A DNA stretch of 64,000 bases, taken from assembly GCF_045679555.1 (NCBI RefSeq), contig NC_092091.1, forward strand, positions 16,949,072 through 17,013,071, written 5' to 3'. This document shows, piece after piece, positions 1 through 11,314 of this stretch. The translations under genes and the position numbers were made by a program. The notes beneath the pieces were generated by a model. The model was not told where the DNA came from, searched no databases, and was given only the letters and a program-made list of their open reading frames with translations. Source of the stretch: Salvelinus alpinus (taxonomy: Eukaryota > Chordata > Actinopteri > Salmoniformes > Salmonidae). Position 1 is the stretch's first letter, and each line of letters opens with the position of its first letter.

Positions 1-400
1 ATTCTAATTTTTTCCCAACACTATTTCAGCTTTATCCTTTTGGAACCATATATTAGTATATTCACGCGCTTCTAAAATAATTGGAATAAAGATTTTAGGA
101 ACTATTTCCTAAAAGTTATTATTGGTTTTCACTTTTTCGATTAATTAAATACTTTGCCAAAGTATTTCGGCAATATCCTTTTGGAACAATATGTTAGTAA
201 AATCAAGCGTTTCTAGAATAATTATTTAATTAATTCTAGGACTCATTTTTCTCAAAAACTAATAAAAAAAACTCAAAACTCAAAAACTAACTAATTAATT
301 AAATACTTTCCCAAAGTATTTCAAACGTGTCCTTTTGGGACAATATATTAGTGTATCCTAGCGCTTCTAGAATAATTATTTAATTAATTCTAGTCCTTAA
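1..400. repeat. AT-rich degenerate tandem repeat
   Basis: Three diverged copies of a roughly 140-170 bp unit. Each carries a TCCTTTTGG(A/G)AC motif, an ATATATTAGTRTA motif, a GCGCTTCTAGAATAATT motif and TTAATTAA runs, for example at 121-240 and 295-395. No reading frame is conserved. It may be a local minisatellite or an internal repeat of the LTR-like unit to the right. Confidence 0.6.
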
Positions 401-638
401 GGCAAACCCAGCAGCACGAGAGGGAAAAAATCAAGTCAACTTATCAGCAGAAAATAGCTTCAGAACAGCCCACCCATTTTGACTCGGCGGTCACTTTCAC
501 ACAGCCTCAATTTAGCATATGGCTAATCAGTAGCAATCGGCCTCGTGGAACGTTCAATCACCCACATTGATTTGGAGAGTTTCAAGTTTAATACCTTCTA
601 CCATTAATTTCGCTAACACAACTTGAACATACAATATC
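401..638. other. unassigned spacer
   Basis: About 240 bp between the two tandem repeats. I see no ORF, RNA gene or recognised repeat in it. Confidence 0.5.
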
Positions 639-1015
639 ACATTAGATTCCTCACGGTAACACCTAGCTGATTGCCAATTCAACTACTGCCCGACTATTTG
701 GATCTCACATTAGATTCCTCACGGTAACACCTAGCTGATTGCCAATTCAACTACTGCCCGACTATTTGGATCTCATCTTTTAATTATGGATTCCTCACGG
801 TAACCCCTATCTGATCACTTATCAGTTATGGCCCGACTATTTGAATCGTTATAAAGCTCATTCCTCACTGTACATCTAGTCGATCAAAATTATGGATTCT
901 TCACGGTAACCCCTAGCTGATCACTTATCAGTTATGGCCCGCCTATATGAATCGTTTATAAAGCTTATTCCTCACTGTACATCTAGTCGATCAACATATC
1001 GACTAGTGCCAGACT
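639..1015. repeat. ~71-bp tandem repeat array
   Basis: Two almost identical head-to-tail units at 639-706 and 706-775 contain ATTCCTCACGGTAACACC and GCCCGACTATTTG. At least three diverged units follow to 1015 and keep TCCTCAC(G/T)GTA and (A/G)CCCGACTATTTGAA. It directly precedes the minus-strand LTR-like unit, so it may be an internal or U3-distal repeat of that element. Confidence 0.75.
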
Positions 1016-1379
1016 ATGTGAACAAGTCTTATTATTACTCAGATATCTTTACACAATGCCTTAGATTCTAAACAATTTCACATAAATTAAACCGTAATTC
1101 ATACTCACTCCAGTACTCCTGATCACAATTTAGATATTGACTATAATACAATATACAGAATTTGATTAAACAGGCTTCTGCTTACCTTTAAGTTTCGAGC
1201 TCTCTGATCAGTTTCCTGGGTGAGTTGAATCGCGATATCTCCTGGACAGGTCACCCCTCCTTCTAGAATCTTTCTCCCACTCGCCTCCTGTCTCTTGAAC
1301 TTTCTATGGACCGAATTCAAAGGTTTTAACAACCATCCTCTGCTTACCAAGTTTCTGTTAGTAAAACGTTTACTGGAGA

Positions 1380-1800
1380 CAGGAGATCAAGTAGAGACAT
1401 AGGACGAGGTGGATAATTATATAATAAGGCCGTTTATTCAGATGCAAAGATATCTTAGTAAATCGTGCAGCACGGCTCCTTCTGTCTGACTCGTATGGAA
1501 TCGTCGGAAGAGAACGCTCTAAACAGTTCATACAGATTATATAGGCAACAAGCAAAGTAGGTTGATCTTGTAGTCTGGCCTTCCGATTGGTCGATCTGGG
1601 TCGTGGGTAGTCCTGTCCGGGCCTGATGTCGACATTCCATTGGCTTTTCACACAGTTCTTTGTCCTAGTCTCATCCAAAGGCATCCTGCATGTGCGTTTG
1701 TTTTCACAGGGCCCTATTCATGGGGGCGGGGATGTGTGTGTGGGTCTGACAAAGTAGTGGGGATGGGTGCATGTTGTGTCAAGTATAGCTTGTGCTGAGA
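1380..1800 (-). mobile_element. LTR-like promoter and poly(A) unit
   Basis: Read on the minus strand it has the order of a retroviral-type LTR: two CCAAT motifs (near 1635 and 1582), a TATATAATC box (1535-1543), and AATAAA (1433-1438) about 100 bp further on. A GTAAGC splice-donor-like site follows downstream. The short minus-strand frames here show no recognisable domain. Exact LTR ends and target duplications were not found. It could be a solo LTR of a spuma- or gypsy-type element. Confidence 0.4.
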
Positions 1801-1850
1801 AGTGGTTAAAACAAGTTACCAGTATCTAATACAATTTCTTACAGTATCAT

Positions 1851-2212
1851 GCTTGTAAACAAATTATAAATTAGCCATTATCCAATGGTTGTGAATGCAT
1901 CCAACTGGTATTTACGACTTGGTAAATTCCCAACTCCCACTTGGTTACGAACGCATCATTAATGGAAGTGAGAATTTACTATGTATGACTGAGAAAAATA
2001 CACTCGAACGGCCCTCCAACTGGTAATTAGTAGTGGGAAATGTGCCTTTCATCCTGAGCTCCCACTTCTCCCACATGCTGACCTCTGACGTGACTTACTA
2101 AGTAAAGGACGTTGATTACTGCATTTTTGGCAGTTAAATACAACAGCAAAACATTATTTATATAAAGCAATCTATTAATATGTTTTTTAAACACTATAAT
2201 TTGTTTACAAGC
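1851..2212. mobile_element. small inverted-repeat element (MITE-like)
   Basis: A perfect 18-bp inverted repeat, GCTTGTAAACAAATTATA at 1851-1868 and its complement at 2195-2212, bounds about 326 bp of non-coding DNA. The motif ATGCATCCAACTGGTATTTA in the element recurs at 2286-2305, so part of it is duplicated just outside. Confidence 0.5.
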
Positions 2213-2673
2213 ATAATAGCTGTACTTTTAGTTTATGGTTGACACAGCTTATTGGCAATTAGCATATTGGTGTTCAAAGCACCTGAATGCATCCAACTGG
2301 TATTTACAACTTCACAAATGGTAATTACCACCTTTCCACTTGGTTATGAATGTAGTATAATCCTCTCGCTTTGCTTCTTTCTCTCTGGTATGGGCGATTG
2401 GGTGTGTGTATGGAAAGCAAAACGGCTAATTGGGCAGATTTGTTGCCACTCAAGACCGTTTTGCGTGGCTGATTGGGCTGCGTGGCAAGTTGATAAAGGT
2501 TACTACAAGCTCTACTCCTTTGATCTATGCATGTGGTTGTTGTGAGATTTTTGCAGTAGCGGACACCTTTTAGTACCATGATTTCTTCACCGTTCCCATT
2601 CCCATTCACAAGGGGGCGATAGAAAAGTATTTTATTTTTGTCTTTTCATTTTGTTGCCTTCCCTTGCTAGTAG
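2213..2673. other. unassigned spacer with partial MITE duplication
   Basis: Holds the diverged second copy of the CATCCAACTGGTATTTA segment (about 2236-2355). The rest has no gene that I can support. The open frames on both strands here show no domain. Confidence 0.4.
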
Positions 2674-2764
2674 TAGCTAGTGATAGGAGGTTCGGCTCCT
2701 TTAACTGATTCTGATATTTTCGACTTGTTCAGTCATTTCATTCAAATGTCTCTTTGTTTTTCAG

Positions 2765-2880
2765 TCCAACAGGAGTGTATCCCTCAGACCATCCGGTGCA
2801 TAGACATCTTGTGCCATTGTGATCCGTGCGCAAGCACCCTGTTGTGGAGACTACAGCACATCCAGCCTGTGGGTGGACAG
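2765..2880 (+). other. exon-like segment
   Basis: A pyrimidine-rich acceptor (TTTGTTTTTCAG) precedes an open segment rich in Cys and His (reading ...CIDILCHCDPCAST...), which ends at a donor-like CAG/GTCAGT. I do not recognise the product. It may be a relic exon of an intron-containing transposon or a host gene. The downstream sequence to 3060 stays open in the same frame but is not clearly spliced. Confidence 0.25.
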
Positions 2881-3104
2881 GTCAGTATCTCATCAAATAT
2901 GATACAACATTGTGTAAAACATTTCATTTTTTTGATAAATCAAAATGTTGACTTTTTGTTCCCTTTTCCCCAAGTTTTAGACATGAGGCGTGACATGCAG
3001 AACATCAGGCTCACACCACGAGAAGCAGTGCATGATCAACACCACCCTCAATCTACTTGAACTGATGTAACTCTCTCTCACTCTGGGGGTAAGACATAGT
3101 TTAA

Positions 3105-4921
3105 CTTTTACAGCCTCAGAAACCCGGATCCGGGAGCACCCCCCACCCCCCACACACTGATTAGCATAGATAGCATAGCTTCAGAAGTAGATAGTAGCAT
3201 CTAAATATCATTAAATCACAAGTCCAAGACACCAGATGAAAGATACAGATCTTGTGAATAAAGCCACCATTTCAGATTTTTAAAATGTTTTACAGGGAAG
3301 ACAAAATATGTAAATCTATTAGCTAAACACGTTAGCAAAATACACCACTATTCTAACTCCATCAGTTTCTTACTCCTTCAGGTGCTATCACCAATTCGGC
3401 TCAACTAAGATATTGATAGCCAATAACCTATAAAAAAAACCATCAGATGACAGTCTGATAACATATTCATGGTATAGGATAGTTTTTGTTAGAAAAAAGT
3501 GCATATTTCAGGTAGAAATCACAGTTTACAATTGCACCGACCATCACAAATCCACTAGAATTACTAGATAGAGCAACGTGTATGACCAATTTACTCATCA
3601 TAAAACATTTCATAAGAATAGACAAAGCATAGCAATGGAAAGACCCAGATCTTGTGATTCCAGACAATATTTCAGATTTTCTAAGCGTTTTACAGCGAAA
3701 ACACAATAAATCGATAAGTTAGCATACCACATGTGAAAACGTTACCAGAGCATCGATTCCAGGCAAAGAGCGCTATAACGTAATCACCGCCAAAAGATAT
3801 TAATTTTTTCACTAACCTTCTCAGAATTCTTCCGATGACACTCCTGTAACATCATTTTACAACATACATATACAGTTTGTTCGAAAAGGTGCATATTTAG
3901 CCATACAAAACCGTGGTTACACAATGAAAATACTAGGAAATCAAGCCTCAATATGTCTGACGTCATCTATCAGAGTGATCTAGTTTAATTAAAAGCTAAT
4001 CATATACTTGACTAAAAAATACAGGGTTGACAGGAATCGAAAGACAAATTAGTTCTTAATGCAACCGCTGATTTACATTTTTAAAATTATCCTTACTTTT
4101 CAATACAGGGTTGGCCAAGTGAAGCTATACCAAACAAAATGGCGATGTATGCGTTTAAAATATTTCGACAGAAACACGGTTTATCATATTAAATATTGCT
4201 TACTTTGAGCTGATCTTCCATCATATTCTTGGGCAATGTATCCTTTCTATGTTATAAACGTCTTTTGGTCGATAGATGTCCTCTGTCCTTCGAAATGTCC
4301 ACTAACAACGACCGAGACCGCGAAACGTTCCCAAAGCTAGAAAGTGCACGACAAATAAATTCCTCAGAATCGCACTAAACGGATATAAATTGCTATAAAA
4401 CGGTTAAAATTAACTACATTATGATGTTTTTAACAACTATAACGACTGAAAACATGACCGGAGAAATATAGCTGGTTAGAAAACGATTTGGAACGAGGCA
4501 GGTCCGATGGCCTTCACGCTTGAGGCGCACGTTGAGAAAGGGGGGTCTCTGTACATTTTGGGCTTTTATAATGGCTGGGAATATCCCATCGACTTCATTG
4601 AAAACGTGATGACGTACAGACACCCAGAGGAAGACGTAGGCAGTGTCGGTTTCTTCATAGCATTCACTGTGGCCTTATAAACAGACCCCAGATCAGAGGA
4701 AAACATTTCTGAAATCTGAACCCTGTCATGAAAAGTGCTGTAAAAATTGTTCTGTACCACTCAGAGACAAAATTTCAACTCCTATAGAAACTATAGACTG
4801 TTTTCTATCCAATAATAACAATAATATGCATATTGTACGATCAAGAATTTAGCACGAGGCAGTTTAATTTGGAGACCCAAATATGCTAATGCGGAACAGC
4901 ACCCCCTATAGTTGCAAGAAG
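3105..4921 (-). mobile_element. TTAA-flanked piggyBac-like non-autonomous element, copy 1
   Basis: Flanked by TTAA on both sides (3101-3104 and 4922-4925). The flanks join into GTAAGACATAGT-TTAA-ACATCACAGATAG, which matches the uninterrupted duplicate at 5049-5085, so the insertion point is precise. The inside is non-coding and shares the 'tttctatccaat...atatgcat' zone with the copy at 20987-21916. TTAA duplication is the hallmark of piggyBac transposases. No transposase is encoded. Confidence 0.65.
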
Positions 4922-4925
4922 TTAA

Positions 4926-5100
4926 ACATCACAGATAGAAATTCCCACTGTGCCCATGATAAAATGCATTCATTGTTCACTTGTTCTTCAACAATGTCAG
5001 GTACAGGCAGTGATGACTGGGGCCTTCAGCAAGTTGGACACAGGAGGTAAGAAATAGTTTGAACATTACAGATAGAAATTCCAACTGTGTCTATGATACA
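4926..5100 (+). repeat. local duplication with splice-donor-like motif
   Basis: The string around GGTAAGAMATAGTTTRAACATYACAGATAGAAATTCC occurs at about 3085-3104 plus 4926-4950 (split by the TTAA element) and intact at 5045-5085. It marks a small duplication of an exon/intron-border-like segment. No product is recognised. Confidence 0.5.
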
Positions 5101-5229
5101 GTAAACTACATTACTTTACTTGGCTGCTTTGATCAAAACTTGTATGTAATATAACCTATTCTGGGAGCCTAATGTGTGTGTATGAACTATGTGGAATATT
5201 TTTTAACCATTGGCTCCCCTAAAAATAGG

Positions 5230-5520
5230 TACTGACAAGAGGAGCAATATGAGTCTGTCAGAGGTCATCACATTGGATGGGGATGGTGATGGAGACCTTG
5301 GTGGTCCACACAACGAAGAAGCGGGTGTTCTTTCCAGTGATGTAGAGCTGCCCTTGGACCTGGTGCCAGTAAGGATGGTCTTCACGGAGGCTGTAAGACA
5401 CTCCCTCTTTGATATAGAAATCCTTTGACTTCCCTGCTTCTTCAATGGCAAGGCCCCTTGCACAATAAGAACACTTCACCACTGCTGTGATGCCCACCAG
5501 ACCATCCGGTGAGCCACCCA
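5230..5520 (-). pseudogene. YqaJ/lambda-exonuclease-like fragment
   Basis: Minus-strand translation shows the core of the YqaJ viral-recombinase family of PD-(D/E)XK nucleases. A GGSPDGLVG motif (5490-5515) carries the metal-binding Asp; then comes VVKCSYCARG, where the family has E-x-K (Glu replaced by Val, Lys kept); then SKDFYIKE and HPYWHQVQGQLYITG with the conserved Gln. It runs about 95 residues and stops at CDDL followed by a stop codon; upstream the frame is soon lost. YqaJ domains occur in animal transposon-like ORFs as well as phages. Loss of the catalytic Glu and truncation make it a dead relic. Confidence 0.6.
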
Positions 5521-5639
5521 GGATCCCAGACCCCGTGACCTAAATCCCTGACATTTTGAATGCCTTGATTCCCTCCTCCAGGGCCCCCAGCTGTGCCCTG
5601 GACACTATATGTGAATTGATTGCCCCCATCTATCTTTAG

Positions 5640-6953
5640 AGCTTGTGCTGTTAGGTGACCTAAACTGGGACATGCTTAACACCCCGGCCATCCTACAATC
5701 TAAGCTTGATGCCCTCAATCTCACACAAATTATCAATAAACCTACCAGGTACAACCCCAAATCCGTAAACACGGGCACCCTCATAGATGTCATCCTAACC
5801 AAGTTGCCCTCAAAATACACCTCTGCTGTCTTCAACCAAGATCTCAGCGATCACTGCTTCATTGCCTGCATCCGTAATGGGTCTGCGGTCAAACGACCAT
5901 CCCTCATCACTGTTAAACTCTCCCTAAAACACTTCAGCGAGCAGGCCTTTCTAATCGACCTGGCCCGGGTATCCTGGAAGGATATTGACCTCATCCCGTC
6001 AGTAGAGGATGCCTGGTTATTCTTTAAAAGTGCATTCCTCACCATCTTAAATAAGCATGCCCCATAAAAAAAAAAATAGAACTAGGAACAGATATAGCCC
6101 TTGGTTCACTCCAGACCTGACTGCCCTTGACCAGCACAAAAACATCCTGTGGCGTACTGCATTAGCATTGAATAACCCCAGTGATATGCAACTTTTCAGG
6201 GAAGTTAGGAACCAATATACACAGGCAGTTAGGAAGCAAAGGCTAGCTTTTTCCAACAGAAATTTGCATCCTGTAGCATAAACTCAAAAAAGTTCTGGGA
6301 CACTGTAAAGTCCATGGAGAATAAGAGCACCTGCTCCCAGCTGCCCACTGCACTGAGGTTAGGAAACAATGTCACCACCGATAAATCCACAATAATTGAG
6401 AATTTCAATAAGCATTTTTCTACGGCTGGCTATGCTTTCCACCTGGCTACCTCTACCCCGGGCAACAGCCCTGCACCCCCCACAGCAACTCGCCCAAGCC
6501 TCCCCCATTTCTCCTTCACCTAAATCCAGATAGCTGATGTTCTGAAAGAGCTCCAAAATCTGGACCCCTACAAATCAGCCGGGCTAGACAATCTGGACCC
6601 TCTCTTTCTAAAATGATCTGCCGAAATTGTTGCAACCCCTGTTACTAGCCTGTTCAACCTCTCTTTCGTATCGTCTGAGATTCCCAAAGATTGGAAAGCT
6701 GCCGCGGTCATCCCCCTCTTCAAAGGGGGAGACACTCTAGACCCAAACTGCTACAGACCTATATCTATCCTACCTTGCCTTTCTAAGGTCTTCGAAAGCC
6801 AAGTTAACAAACAGATTACCGACCATTTCAAATCCCACAGTACCTTCTCCGCTATGCAATCTGGTTTCAGAGCTGGTCATGGGTGCACCTCAGTCATGCT
6901 CAAGGCCCTAAATGATATCATAACCGCCATCGATAAGAGACAATACTGTGCAG
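5640..6953 (+). mobile_element. L2-like LINE copy A, 5' part (endonuclease to RT start)
   Basis: 5'-truncated LINE. The frame opens in the apurinic-type endonuclease at LLGDLNWD and continues through LSDHCFI (the catalytic SDH motif) to about 6067, then breaks. The linker and reverse transcriptase N-terminus follow at 6300-6950, with SAGLDNLDPLFLK, PLFKGGD, CYRPISILP and GFRAGHG readable but interrupted by stops. It halts inside the RT at 6953, where an LTR has inserted; the LINE resumes at 7960 in register. Confidence 0.8.
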
Positions 6954-7955
6954 TGTTGTGGAATATTGCCTCAGAAATATAACACTCTTACAAGAACTTG
7001 TGAATTCAATATAGACTTTAATACAAAGTAGCAAAGCCGTGCTGGTCCGCGGAAAAACAAACCTCCCTGAGCACTGGCTCTGCTTTTATACACATACAGC
7101 ATATGGGTACATCCCATATGTGAATGAAGTTACTCCCCTTAGTCCTTCTGCCACCATTATCTTTTAGTCTGAATTCTTTGCTTGTTCATGCCCAATAACG
7201 CCCATATCTGCTTCCGGTTAGATTATAATGGTGGCGGGACCCCTTTATGTCATACAAAAATAATACATTTATTGCATGCTTATGTTTCACCTGTTGGTCA
7301 TTTTGCTACCATCCTCCTTCCTGTTGTAACGGTAGTCGTCATATTCCTCCTCCTCGGACGAGGAGAGGCGAGAAGGATCGGACCAATACGCGGAGTGGTT
7401 AGTGTTCATGATGAATGATTTATTATAACGGAAAAACTGAACACTGAAAATACAAAACAAATAAACGAAGTGCAGAAAACAGATACAGTACCGTGTGGTG
7501 AAAAACACAAACACGGACACAAACACCCACAAAACACAAGTGAAACCCAGGCTGCCTAAGTATGATTCTCAATCAGGGAGAACGATTGACAGCTGCCTCT
7601 GATTGAGAATCATACCAGGCCGAACACAAAAATCCCTACATAGAAAATCAACCATAGACAAACCCACCCAACTCACGCCCTGACCAACTAAAATAAATAC
7701 AAGACAAAGGAAAACAGGTCAGGAACGTGACACCTGTGTCCTTCTGACATTAGTATGTACAGCTGTCATAAATGTACTTATGGCCTTGGCTAATGTACTC
7801 ATGTTCGTTTAGCTTTATGTAATTTTTGGCATGTTACCCTACTCAGAAATAGCAAATATACTGCGTGTAACCTTCTCTTCCTCTGGCCAATGTACTTATG
7901 TCCTTGCTACTTCAGCCTAGCAGCTGCACCTATTTATATTACATTAGCTCCCACA
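6954..7955 (-). mobile_element. LTR 'TGTTGTGG' family, copy 1, inserted in LINE A
   Basis: Begins TGTTGTGGAATATTG and ends CTCCCACA, flanked by a 4-bp GCAG duplication (6950-6953, 7956-7959) that restores the LINE sequence. On the minus strand AATAAA-like sequence near the left end supports an LTR reading toward the left. About 590 bp without the nested element at 7325-7732. Related copies begin at 33927, 51430 and 57654. Confidence 0.75.
7325..7732 (-). mobile_element. solo LTR 'TGTCACGTTC' family, copy 1 (nested)
   Basis: A 408-bp unit that on the minus strand begins TGTCACGTTCCTGACC and ends CCGTTACA, with a 5-bp CCTGT duplication on both sides (7320-7324, 7733-7737). Inside are a hairpin (GATTCTCAATCAG...CTGATTGAGAATC, 7564-7612), AATAAA-like sequence, and an ATG frame (start 7407-7409) that runs out through the LTR end: MNTNHSAYWSDPSR then an acidic Ser/Glu/Asp tract. 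The plus-strand copy at 19120-19492 has the same layout. I infer a gypsy-type LTR whose gag start lies inside the LTR. Confidence 0.75.
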
Positions 7956-7959
7956 GCAG

Positions 7960-9450
7960 CCGTATTCATCAACCTGGCCAAGGCTTTCGACTCTGTCAAT
8001 CACCACATTCTTATCGGCAGACTCAACAGCCTTGGTTTCTCAAATGACTGCCTCGCCTGGTTCACCAACTACTTCTCTGATAGAGTTCAGTGTGTCAAAT
8101 CGGAGGGCCTGTTGTCTGGACCTTTGGCAGTCTCTATGGGGGTTCAACAGGGTTCAATTCTCGGGCCTACTCTCTTCTCTGTATACATCAATGGTGTCGC
8201 TCTTGCTGCTGGTGATTCTCTGATCCACCTCTACGCAGACGACACCATTCTGTATACTTCTGGCCCTTCGTTGGACACTGTGTTAACTAACCTCCAGACG
8301 AGCTTCAATGCCATACAACTCTCATTCCATGGCCTCCAACTGCTCTTAAATGCAAGTAAAACTAAATGCATGCTCTTCAACCGATCGCTGCCCGCCCGCC
8401 CGCACCTTCCCGCCCGTCCAGCATCACTACTCTGTTCTGATTTGAAAATGTGGACAACTACAGACACCTAGGTGTCTGGTTAGACTGTAAACTCTCCTTC
8501 CAGACTCACATTAAGCCTCTCCAATCCAACATTAAATCTAGAATCGGCTTCCTAGATCGCAACAAAGCATCCTTCACTCATGCTGCCAAACATACCCTTG
8601 TAAAACTAACCATCCTACCAATCTTCGATTTCGGCGATGTCATTTACAAAATAGCCTCCATCACTCTACTCAACAAACTGGATGCAGTCTATCACAGTGC
8701 CATCCGTTTTGTCACCAAAGCCCCATATACTGCCCACCACTGCAACCTGTACACTCTCGTTGGCTGGCCCTCGCTTCATACTCGTCACCAAACCCACTGG
8801 CTTCAGGTCATCTACAAGTCTTTGCTAGGTAAAGCCCCGCCTTATCTCAGCTCACTGGTCACCATAGCAGCACCTACCCGTACCACGCGCTCCAGCAGGT
8901 ATATCTCACTGGTCACCCCCAAAGCCAATTCCTCCTTTGGCCAGCTTTCCTTACAGTTCTCTGCTGTCAATGACTGGAATGAACTGCAAAAATCACTGAA
9001 GCTGGAGACTCATATCTCCCTCACTAACTTTAAGCACCAGCTGTCAGAGCAGCTCACAGATCACTGCACCTGTACATAGCACATCTGTAAATACCCCATC
9101 CAATCTACCTCATCCCCATACTGTATTTATGTATTTATCTTGCTCCTTTGCACCCCAGTATCTCTACTTGCACATTCATCTTTTGCACATCTATCACTCC
9201 AGTGTTTAATTGCTATATTGCTATGGTCTATTTATTGCCTTACCTCCCTTATCTTACCTCATTTGCACACACTGTATATATACTTTTTCTACTATATTAT
9301 TGACTGTATGTTTGTTTATTCCATGTGTAACTCTGTGTTGTTGTATGTGTCGAACTGCTTTGCTTTATCTTGGCCAGGTCGCAGTTGTAAATGAGAACTT
9401 GTTCTCAACTAGCCTACCTGGTTAAATAAAGGTGAAATAAATAAAGAAAA
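7960..9450 (+). mobile_element. L2-like LINE copy A, 3' part (RT core and tail)
   Basis: Resumes the LINE broken at 6953. Reverse transcriptase motif A reads LAKAFDSVNH, motif B GVQQGSILGPTLF, and motif C YADDTILYT (about 8233-8260), the catalytic Asp pair. The frame shifts near 8450 and the C-terminal region continues to 9079. The 3' end is GTTAAATAAAGGTGAAAT, a tail typical of the salmonid LINE group related to HpaI SINEs. Several stops and frameshifts show it is inactive. Confidence 0.85.
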
Positions 9451-9731
9451 ATTATCTGTGCACCACTTTACAGACACCCCATCCAACGACAGTGATCGGA
9501 GGACCCTTTTTAGTAGCGACAGAGTAACGCGCTTGGCCCTAACCACTGCTCTATAATTTTTGGCAGTCAACCTCCCTCAACTCATGGTATGCCAGTTGGG
9601 TCTGGTGCGCTGTCCATCTGTTGCATGCCATATATATTCTCCTGCTGCTCCACCGACAGCACCATGCCAGCCAGGATGCTTGCATGCCCCAGGTACCCTT
9701 GCCCATTACAGCTGTAGAATGTTTTATAAAC
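9451..9731. other. unassigned spacer
   Basis: Short stretch between the LINE tail and the gypsy LTR. The frames that cross it show no domain, and I see no repeat family in it. Confidence 0.4.
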
Positions 9732-10121
9732 TGTCAAGCCCTGATCTGTTTCACCTGTCCTTGTGCTTGTCTCCACCCCCTCCAGTTGTCGCCCATCTTC
9801 CCCACTTATCCTCTGGGTATTTGTACCTGTGTTTTCTGTCTGTTTGTGCCAGTTTGTCTTGTTTGTCAAGCTAACCAGCGTTTATCCTGTCAGCTCCTGT
9901 CTTTTCCCAGCCTCTCTTTTTCTCGTCCTCCTGATTTTTGACCCTTGCCTGTCCTGACCCTGTACCCGGCCACCTGACCACTCTCGTCCTGTACCTTTGC
10001 TCCTACTCTGGATTATCGACCACTGCCTGCCTTGACCTGTCGGTTGCCTGCCGCTGTTGTTACGATAGACATTGTAACTTCACACAATCTGCACTTGGGT
10101 CTTAACTTGATACCTGATATA
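9732..10121 (+). mobile_element. solo LTR of a gypsy element
   Basis: About 390 bp starting TGTCAAGCCCTGATCTG, with the same order of motifs as the 3' LTR of the gypsy element at 29047-29436, also 390 bp: CTGATCTGTTTC, GTGTTTTCTGT, CCTGCC repeats, and a terminal GGGTCTTA...TGATA. No internal coding sequence flanks it, so it is a solo LTR. Confidence 0.65.
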
Positions 10122-10226
10122 AACTGTAATTTTCATGAGGACAAGAACAGTTTTTCCATAAACTTTTAATTGTTAACTTGGGATTTTATCAATTGACATA
10201 TCATTCATATAATGGGAAGGATCCTG

Positions 10227-10915
10227 TAAAACAACTGTGTTGAGGAAAACTTCCAGGAATTAGGCAAAACATATTTATTAGCAATAACAGTTTATTCAAG
10301 CAATTGCAGGGAAGTTCACTCTTGGGATATAATGGAGAGGAACTGAATTATTACAGAATCACAGTCTTTATATACTTAATCTACACAGGGCTCCTGAGTG
10401 GCGCAGCGGTCTAAGGCACTGCATCTCAGTGCTAGAGGCGTCACTACAGACACCCTGGTTTGAATACAGGCTGTATCACACCCGGTTGTGATTGGAAGTC
10501 CCATAGGCCGGGGTGGCACATAATTGGCCCAGCGTCATCTGGGTTTGGCTGGTGTAGGCCGTCATTGTAAATAAGATTTGTTCTTAACTGATTTGCCTAG
10601 TTAAAAAAATACACAAAGAGGTGCTTAAATGAGAGACAAGGGGTACTTGTCTCCATTTCCTTAAAGTACTGTACAAACAAGAACAGTTTCTAAACAGTTC
10701 TCACAGTCTATGTGTCTAAGATAGGGGAGTGATAAGATCTTTAGAGCCTAAACAGATAGAACAAGAATTCACCCTGGCTGGGCCTATAGTGCCCTAAAGA
10801 TAAGGAGCCAGTAACAAATCACTACTTTGTGTGCTGTGTGAAGAGGGTACTGGACAATGTGGAGAATTACCAGAGATATAGTACTATTCAACTTAAGCAT
10901 TTACAAAGCATTAGA
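10227..10915 (-). mobile_element. LTR-like unit hosting a SINE
   Basis: Read leftward it has a TATATAAAG box (near 10370), AATAAA about 80 bp on (near 10290) and a CAACACA terminus at about 10227. This is the layout of an LTR. A SINE interrupts it at 10388-10609. The outer (U3) end was not located exactly, and no coding region is attached. Confidence 0.4.
10388..10609 (+). repeat. HpaI-type SINE, full length
   Basis: tRNA-derived SINE. The RNA polymerase III A box TGGCGCAGCGGTCTAAGG (about 10399) and B box GGTTTGAATAC (about 10457) are intact. The body contains GTCCCATAGG and AATTGGCCCAGCGTC. The tail GTCATTGTAAATAAG...CCTAGTTAAA equals the 3' end of the LINE at 21921-23045. A TACACA duplication flanks it (10382-10387, 10610-10615). 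Confidence 0.9.
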
Positions 10916-11314
10916 CTGTAACAGAACCATTTTGAATTAATGTACCACTCCGAATATATAAATACTGTGCCTTTGAAGATTTGTCTCTGGTCATGCAAGT
11001 ACAATGCAGGCTGGATGTCAAAACAAAGTCAATTCTGAATGTGAATAGATTTTTTGATTCATTCTCATCTTTGACAACATTCTAGAACTGAGTTATCACT
11101 CATCGACGTCTGGTATCCTGGGCAATCTGGTTAATGATTATATCATTGATTTAGTGGCTCTTTCCTTGTAGAATGTTGACAGTTGTATAGAACATATTTT
11201 ATTGCTAAGATGCTCAAACTTAACTTAATAGCTACACTCACCGATACAGGATAAACGTTATCCCTCATGCTGGCCCTGACCAAAGCGGTAAATTTCCCCT
11301 CACCAGAGTTGTGG
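10916..11314. other. unassigned spacer
   Basis: About 400 bp with no coding frame, RNA gene or recognised repeat that I can support. Confidence 0.4.

Noticed and set aside
639..1015. CRISPR-like spaced repeats
   Set aside because: The units are continuous tandem repeats with no unique spacers of even length, and the genome is eukaryotic.
2785..2798. Shared CAGACCATCCGGTG string at 2783 and 5499 as a second YqaJ copy
   Set aside because: Similarity does not extend beyond 14 bp; the 2.8-kb site lacks the VKC and QVQGQ motifs, so chance is likely.
2680..3060. 126-codon frame as a complete gene
   Set aside because: No domain and no start context; it spans intron-like sequence. Only the central splice-bounded part was kept, at low confidence.
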